Assembly: GCA_023807065.1 (NCBI GenBank)
Contig: JAJJLU010000963.1
Span: 1-13,132 of the forward strand
DNA length: 13,132 bases
Source of the DNA: Isotricha intestinalis
Taxonomy: Eukaryota; Ciliophora; Litostomatea; Vestibuliferida; Isotrichidae
Direction: 5' to 3'
The position numbers were made by a program, and so were the translations under genes. Position 1 is the stretch's first letter; every line of letters starts with the position of its first letter. Below are positions 9,529 to 13,132 of the stretch, one piece after another. The notes under the pieces were generated by a model. That model was not told where the DNA came from. It saw only the letters and a list, made by a program, of their open reading frames with translations, and made no database searches.

Positions 9529-9625
9529 ATTTCAATAATAAATATATATATTATATTAATATTTTTATTTAAAAAAATAGAAACAAAACATATCCCCGTA
9601 AATGGAAAAAATTAAATAACTAAAA
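9529..9625. other. 97-bp convergent spacer
   Basis: This short AT-rich spacer separates the 3' ends of the calpain-like gene (+) and the coiled-coil gene (-). Both 3' UTRs and polyadenylation sites must fit here or overlap. A small island (ATATCCCCGTAAATGG, near 9590-9605) is less AT-rich than its surroundings, and I cannot assign it a role. Confidence 0.5.
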
Positions 9626-10858
9626 TTAATGTTCTACAAATTCTTTATTATACTCTTTGATAATATAATTAAAATCACTTTCAGTTAAATTTGATTCAAT
9701 ATCAATATTACTAGTATTAGCTTCCATACTTTCATTATTATTATTTTCTTTTTTTTCATTATTATTATTAGACATAGTTTTATCTTTTGTAGAAGTATCA
9801 GAATATTGTAAATTACTTCTTAATTTAATGCATTGTTGTTTTAGCATAGAAACTAATTTTTTTAATTGTCTATTTTTTTTCTTATACTTAAATAAAGAAT
9901 TTTTATAAATTTTTAATTGAAATTTTAATTTATCAATATATTCATCACAAGATCTATTAGTTTCTTTAATACCTTCAACAACATCAATTGATTTAATAGG
10001 AGTATATTTTTTTAATAATTTAGAAAAATCTAATTTGGGAACAGATTGTCCATAATCACTTATTTCTGTTGATAAATACTTTTGTTGTTTTATTTTTTCA
10101 GGAAATTTCATTAAAGGACTTTCTAAATTACTCATTGAACTTCCTTTATCAGAATAACTTTCTGATTCTTCACTACTTGTTAAAATATAATTAAATAATT
10201 GTATATTTTCCATATTTTCTTTTACTCTTTTTTTTTTTTTTATATTTTGTAATTTTTGATTTAATTTTTCTATTTGTTTTTCTTGATCTGATGTTTTTCT
10301 TTTTTCTAATTGAAGAAGTTTTGAAAATTTAATTATTAATTCTCTTGTTTCTACTAATTCATTATTTAATTCTACATTTATTTTATCTGGTTCACATATA
10401 ATTATTTCTTTAGTTGAATTATCATCTTTGTAAAATTTTGTTAATTCTTTTTTTAATTGAAGTATAATTGAATCTTTTTCTTTTAATAAATTATCAAATT
10501 TAAAAAGATTAATTTGTTCATTATCTTCTTTATCTTGTCTTTGAACTATTAAATCTTCTAAATCTTGTTGACATTTATATAATTTTTTTTCTAAATTTAT
10601 TTTATCTTTATATAATTCTTCCGTTCTTTTTGTTAATCTATCATTTTCTTCTTTTAATTTTTTTAATATAATTTGATTTTTATCTTTAATATCTGAATGT
10701 AAATTTTTATATAATATTTCTTTATTAATTTCTAAAGTAGTTTTTGCATCTTCCAATTCACTTTTTAACAATTTATTTTCTTTCATATAAAAATTTACTT
10801 TTTCTGCATAAGAAGATATTATTTTTTTCGCTGTTGTTATATCAAATTTTTTTTGCAT
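9626..10858 (-). CDS. Coiled-coil protein, 410 aa
   Basis: The frame runs from ATG at 10858 to TAA at 9626-9628, with no intron signals. Residues ~10-215 are heptad-rich coiled coil (for example NKLLKSELEDAKTTLEINKE and LQLEKRKTSDQEKQIEKLNQ). A Ser/Glu linker follows at about 225-250 (TSSEESESYSDKGSSMSNLE), with many possible phosphorylation sites. A second coiled coil (about 300-355) contains DKLKFQLKIYKNSLFKYKKK. The tail is Asn-rich and acidic and ends SDFNYIIKEYNKEFVEH. There are no transmembrane or catalytic motifs and I do not recognise a family. Such proteins are often cytoskeletal or centrosomal in protists, but that is only analogy. It shares a 101-bp divergent spacer with the PAXX-like gene. 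Confidence 0.78.
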   Translation of the reverse strand: MQKKFDITTAKKIISSYAEKVNFYMKENKLLKSELEDAKTTLEINKEILYKNLHSDIKDKNQIILKKLKEENDRLTKRTEELYKDKINLEKKLYKCQQDLEDLIVQRQDKEDNEQINLFKFDNLLKEKDSIILQLKKELTKFYKDDNSTKEIIICEPDKINVELNNELVETRELIIKFSKLLQLEKRKTSDQEKQIEKLNQKLQNIKKKKRVKENMENIQLFNYILTSSEESESYSDKGSSMSNLESPLMKFPEKIKQQKYLSTEISDYGQSVPKLDFSKLLKKYTPIKSIDVVEGIKETNRSCDEYIDKLKFQLKIYKNSLFKYKKKNRQLKKLVSMLKQQCIKLRSNLQYSDTSTKDKTMSNNNNEKKENNNNESMEANTSNIDIESNLTESDFNYIIKEYNKEFVEH

Positions 10859-10959
10859 TTATATTAAATAAATAAAAAACTAATTATTAAAAACACAAAA
10901 TTTTTTATAATAATTTATACTAATTTAAATTTAAATAAAAATTTTTTATAAATAAATTT
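10859..10959. promoter_or_regulatory. 101-bp bidirectional promoter region
   Basis: The starts of the coiled-coil gene (-) and the PAXX-like gene (+) face away from each other across this spacer, so both promoters and 5' UTRs lie within it or overlap the genes. It is almost pure A/T. The motif TTTTTTATAA occurs twice (near 10902 and 10942). No recognised transcription-factor site is visible. Confidence 0.45.
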
Positions 10960-11703
10960 ATGAGTGAAAATAAGAATTTAAAGGACTCTAATAATTTCGA
11001 ATTTATAAGTTGTATTCATTTATTAAATAATAAAAGTAGAAAAGTAAATTTTGAAGATAAGGATTATTTATTTATAAGTAAAGTTTATCCTCAAACAACT
11101 CCAAAACCAATAATCAAATTTTATATAGTTTCATCTGAAAAAATTTTTTTGAAAGAATTTAATTATGATTTATTTAAAGAATATAAAGAAAAAATGGGAT
11201 TGGAAGGTCCTTGGAAAAATTTTTTTAATACTCTGGTAAATGCCATTGATAATATTGATGAAGGAGAATTAAAGTTAGATTTTAAAAACAATTTTAATGA
11301 GTGTATTTTAACAATTATACATCCGATTGCGAAAAATATTAAAATTTCAAGCAAAATAAATTTCGAGAAACCTTTTTCGAAAAGTGATAAAGAATATTCT
11401 AATATTCTTTTTGACATTTTATTAAGTGTTTATGATAATAAAGAAGAATTAAGAGAAAAAACAATGAATAATAATGATTCTGATAATAATTCTGTTTTAA
11501 GTGTTAATTTAAAAAAAGATAAAAGTGATTTTGATTTAAGTCAATTACAAAAAAATGTTTCTGGAAATAATTCTTTAGAAATTAAGCAAAATTTAAAAAG
11601 AAAGTTTCATTCTAATTTAATTAATCCAAATATTAAAAAAAGAAAAAACAAAGGATACACTTTCATTCAAGAAGAAGAAGATGATAACAAAGAAGAAGAA
11701 TAA
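10960..11703 (+). CDS. PAXX-like protein (XRCC4 superfamily, NHEJ), 247 aa
   Basis: The frame runs from ATG at 10960 to TAA, with no intron. Residues ~15-150 look like the beta-sandwich head of the XRCC4/XLF/PAXX superfamily. Strand-like segments (KPIIKFYIVSSEKIFLKEFN) are followed by a helical D-L-F-K-E-Y-K-E-K-M-G-L element (70-81), W85, strands LKLDF and CILTIIHP, and a helix (ILFDILLSVYDNKEELREKT). This matches the order in PAXX, where the head leads into a short coiled coil. The Ser/Asn-rich tail ends with a basic patch and an aromatic motif, KKRKNKGYTF (226-235), then acidic residues. PAXX and XLF carry a similar basic-then-G-x-x-F Ku-binding motif at their C-termini. If correct, it would stabilise Ku at double-strand breaks in the nucleus. 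Sequence similarity is low, so another member of the superfamily is possible. Confidence 0.5.
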   Translation: MSENKNLKDSNNFEFISCIHLLNNKSRKVNFEDKDYLFISKVYPQTTPKPIIKFYIVSSEKIFLKEFNYDLFKEYKEKMGLEGPWKNFFNTLVNAIDNIDEGELKLDFKNNFNECILTIIHPIAKNIKISSKINFEKPFSKSDKEYSNILFDILLSVYDNKEELREKTMNNNDSDNNSVLSVNLKKDKSDFDLSQLQKNVSGNNSLEIKQNLKRKFHSNLINPNIKKRKNKGYTFIQEEEDDNKEEE

Positions 11704-11947
11704 TATTTATTTATTTAAAATCTTTTTATTTATTTTAAAATATAAAATATATATTGTTTTCTATATTTATAATTAATTTAAGAATTTTGATTAAAAGTTT
11801 TTTCATAAAAAATTTTATTTTGTTATTTGAATGATTTTTTCAATATAATTTATTTATGTTTAAAATCATAAATTGTTACAACTAAAAATCCTTAATCTTA
11901 GTATTAAATTTTGATTATTTATAAAAATAATTTTATTTTTAAATAAA
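11704..11947. other. AT-rich spacer downstream of the PAXX-like gene
   Basis: This spacer holds the 3' UTR of the PAXX-like gene and faces the 3' end of a minus-strand coding-like frame. I see no RNA gene or long open frame in it. Confidence 0.45.
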
Positions 11948-12166
11948 TTATCTATTGTTATTTTTTAATCTTAAATAACAATCTATGATATATTTTATAT
12001 TCATATTTAATGAAAAGTTTTCTTTATTATATTTGAATTTATGTAAATTATTAAATTTCATTAAACATCTTGTAATATTATCTTGGCTTAAATAATAAAT
12101 TCCTTCATTGGGTAAATTAATATTTTCTCAATTTATATATTTTGTATAGTAACATTGAACAAACAT
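11948..12166 (-). pseudogene. Short coding-like frame broken by one TGA
   Basis: From ATG at 12166 the minus strand reads 12 codons (MFVQCYYTKYIN), an in-frame TGA at 12130-12128, then 59 sense codons to TAA at 11950-11948. The downstream part has gene-like composition (LPNEGIYYLSQDNITRCLMK, then IKYIIDCYLRLKNNN). I do not recognise it. If TGA were Trp the frame would read through smoothly, but the six long genes here never use TGA. It may be a decayed gene, the last exon of a spliced gene (an AG lies at 12128-12127, just before the open part), or a chance frame. It lies downstream of the predicted snoRNA-host exons on the same strand. Confidence 0.3.
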
Positions 12167-12290
12167 AAATTTTTATCAAAGTAAATTAAACACCCTTTCA
12201 AATCTTTAATTTTAAAAATTTGTTTTTTTTCAAATTTATTTAAAAAATATTTTAATTAATTAAATTATATATTTATCTTTCTATTCAATT

Positions 12291-12318
12291 TTATAAAAGA
12301 GAGAAAACTCTTTTATAA
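12291..12318. repeat. Perfect 11-bp hairpin near a predicted 3' splice site
   Basis: TTATAAAAGAG at 12291-12301 is the exact reverse complement of CTCTTTTATAA at 12308-12318, with a 6-nt loop. On the minus strand it sits between the first snoRNA's D box and the acceptor at 12281. Folding would shorten the effective branch-to-acceptor distance. It could instead be a processing or termination hairpin downstream of the snoRNA. Confidence 0.55.
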
Positions 12319-12338
12319 TATTTATAATTATGAAATAA

Positions 12339-12428
12339 AATATTATTATTCAGAAACAAAAATCCGATCACTGCCGAAGCTCAATCAAGAGGTGTCAGAA
12401 AATTGTTATCATCATAATAAATAATATT
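12339..12428 (-). ncRNA. Box C/D snoRNA candidate A
   Basis: The C box ATGATGA is at 12415-12409 and the D box CTGA at 12353-12350, 66 nt end to end. An internal D' box CTGA is at 12398-12395, with a 10-nt D' guide (TAACAATTTT) directly after the C box. A C'-like GTGATCG precedes the presumed D guide (ATTTTTGTTT). The flanks can form an 11-bp terminal stem with one bulged T (12428-12417 with 12349-12339). The core (about 12365-12396) has much higher GC than the surroundings. It should guide 2'-O-methylation of rRNA or snRNA; no target can be named without the organism's rRNA. It lies in predicted intron 3 of the host transcript. Confidence 0.72.
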
Positions 12429-12577
12429 ATATTTCATATCATTAAAAAAGAAGAAAAAATATTCACTTTATTGAATTGAAATAAATTCAATCTTTACTTT
12501 TAAAGTTAATATTTTGATTTTTCCACCTAAAAAAAACAGTTAATATATATTGATATAAAAAATAATTTTAAGGAAAT

Positions 12578-12659
12578 ATTTATTTTTGTTCAGCAAAATT
12601 GCTAATCACCATAATAAAGTAAGCCTGGGGCAGCAATTTAAATCATCATAAAAATAAAT
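12578..12659 (-). ncRNA. Box C/D snoRNA candidate B
   Basis: This is the best-formed of the three. The C box ATGATGA is at 12649-12643 and the D box CTGA at 12593-12590. A perfect 10-bp terminal stem is formed by ATTTATTTTT (12659-12650) and AAAAATAAAT (12587-12578). A C' box, ATGGTGA, is followed by exactly 12 nt of D guide (TTAGCAATTTTG). The D' box is weak (CTGC after TTTAAATTG). The middle (GCTGCCCCAGGC) is a GC island in very AT-rich DNA. The predicted role is 2'-O-methylation guidance in the nucleolus. It lies in predicted intron 2, 63 nt before the acceptor. Confidence 0.82.
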
Positions 12660-12794
12660 GTGAAAAAAAGGAAAAATTGATTTTTGATTACTTACTTTTT
12701 TTTTTCTTTTGATTAAACCTATAAGACCTAAAATTATTAGAAAAAATCTTTTTTAAAAAATCAAATAAACATATGTTCTTTTTTAATATATAAA

Positions 12795-12870
12795 TCAGAA
12801 ATTGGTAAGATTGTCTGCAAAGATAATTTAAGTAGCAGAACTTGCTTTAACATCATTATAAACATATGTT
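12795..12870 (-). ncRNA. Box C/D snoRNA candidate C
   Basis: The C box is ATGATGT at 12856-12850 (one mismatch to RUGAUGA) and the D box CTGA at 12798-12795, 62 nt in all. The D-proximal guide is probably TCTTACCAATTT. A D'-like CTGC follows TAAAGCAAGTT. The inner stem is short. The palindrome AACATATGTT occurs on both sides (12870-12861 and 12777-12768) and could close an outer stem. GC content is above the flanks. It lies in predicted intron 1, 67 nt before the acceptor, a spacing matching the other two. This is the weakest of the three by box quality. Confidence 0.62.
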
Positions 12871-12895
12871 TTTTTGATTGGAATTAATACTTACT

Positions 12896-13101
12896 TTTTT
12901 TTAAGACATTAATTTTTTAATTAATATTTATTAGATATTTTGAAATATAAATTATATTTTTTTTGAAAAAAAATTATTATTTGTTTATGAAATATTTAAT
13001 TTTATTTTTTATTTTAATTTTAGTTATCAAAATTTTTTTTCCAAAAAAAGTTTTTAATATAAATATTTTTTATTTATAAAAAAATTGTATGCAAATCATT
13101 A
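12896..13101. other. Subtelomeric AT-rich spacer
   Basis: These 206 bp lie between the telomeric repeat and the first predicted donor. There is no open frame, no satellite repeat and no degenerate telomeric tract. If the host transcript is real, its promoter and first exon must lie here, within about 200 bp of the chromosome end. Confidence 0.5.
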
Positions 13102-13132
13102 ATTGGGGATTGGGGATTGGGGATTGGGGATT
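13102..13132 (+). repeat. Telomeric repeat, (ATTGGGG)4ATT
   Basis: Four perfect 7-nt units and a partial fifth reach the right edge of the window. The G-rich strand points 3' outward, as in a telomere. The unit resembles the Tetrahymena TTGGGG repeat with one added A per unit and differs from TTAGGG, TTTAGGG and TTTTGGGG. The array is cut by the window or assembly end, so its true length is unknown. Confidence 0.88.

Larger units (their letters stand above)
12281..12895 (-). ncRNA. Predicted spliced snoRNA host transcript (UHG-like)
   Basis: Read on the minus strand, this region has three donor-acceptor pairs. Intron 1 is 12894-12728 (GTAAGTA to ATTTTAG), intron 2 is 12695-12527 (GTAAGTA to poly-T then TAG), and intron 3 is 12497-12281 (GTAAAGA to AATAG). 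Between them lie exon 2 (12727-12696, 32 nt) and exon 3 (12526-12498, 29 nt). Neither has an ATG, and no frame through the joined exons reaches a plausible protein. Exon 1 ends at 12895 with its start in the 200 bp next to the telomere; exon 4 starts at 12280 and its end is not defined. Each intron holds one box C/D snoRNA whose D box lies 67, 63 and 69 nt before the acceptor. The animal UHG/GAS5-type host is the known parallel. An alternative is three independent genes sharing an AAAAGTAAGTA upstream element. Confidence 0.5.

Noticed and set aside
11954..11982. Perfect 10-bp inverted repeat (ATTGTTATTT / AAATAACAAT) as a terminator
   Set aside because: It falls inside the end of the coding-like minus-strand frame and has no T-run typical of a Pol III terminator on a defined transcript. 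AT-rich palindromes of this size are expected by chance.
11948..12166. Proposal that UGA encodes Trp genome-wide
   Set aside because: More than 3,000 codons in six intact genes contain many TGG and no TGA. In so AT-rich a genome TGA would dominate if it meant Trp.
12361..12396. U6-like 5' stem (GCTTCGGCAG on the minus strand)
   Set aside because: The match is limited to a GC-UUCG-GC-type loop. There is no ACAGAGA box or other U6 core, and the C/D boxes explain the element better.
1..13132. CRISPR array, bacterial operon or prokaryotic mobile element
   Set aside because: There are no regularly spaced direct repeats and no transposase or integrase. The spliceosomal intron and telomere show eukaryotic DNA.

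Overview
The window is the end of a very AT-rich eukaryotic (protist) chromosome. The right edge is four tandem ATTGGGG units plus ATT, with the G-rich strand running 3' towards the edge, as expected for a telomere. Six protein genes read cleanly in the standard code, all stop with TAA, and none has an in-frame TGA. Coding DNA is rich in AAT, GAA and AAA codons, so the proteins are Asn/Lys/Glu-rich. One gene carries a 40-nt GT-AG intron. Gaps between most genes are 46-101 bp. Compactness, a tiny intron, G4-type telomeric repeats and TLDc and calpain-like proteins fit a ciliate macronuclear chromosome that uses UAA as stop. This assignment is an inference, and other AT-rich protists are not excluded.

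Layout, left to right: the 3' part of a TLDc-domain gene (+); a gene-free gap; a 1044-residue Asn-rich low-complexity protein (-); a 1.08-kb gap with weak coding-like fragments on the minus strand; a two-exon gene for a Lys/Glu-rich coiled-coil protein (+); a calpain-fold protein that has lost all three catalytic residues (+, 46 bp downstream); a coiled-coil protein (-, convergent); and, across a 101-bp divergent spacer, a 247-residue protein resembling the NHEJ factor PAXX (XRCC4 superfamily), with a C-terminal Ku-binding-like tail (+).

The last 1.4 kb before the telomere has no long open frame. On its minus strand it holds three box C/D snoRNA candidates, each with a C box, a D box and flanking sequence that can pair. 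Each lies between a GTAAGT/GTAAAG donor and a TAG acceptor, with the D box a near-constant 63-69 nt from the acceptor. The two complete internal exons are only 32 and 29 nt and have no ATG. I read this as an intronic snoRNA cluster in a probably non-coding host transcript running inward from the telomere. A short coding-like frame interrupted by one TGA lies beyond its mapped part.

The genes do not form one obvious pathway. The most informative items are the snoRNA host, the PAXX-like protein, the inactive calpain and the variant telomeric repeat.
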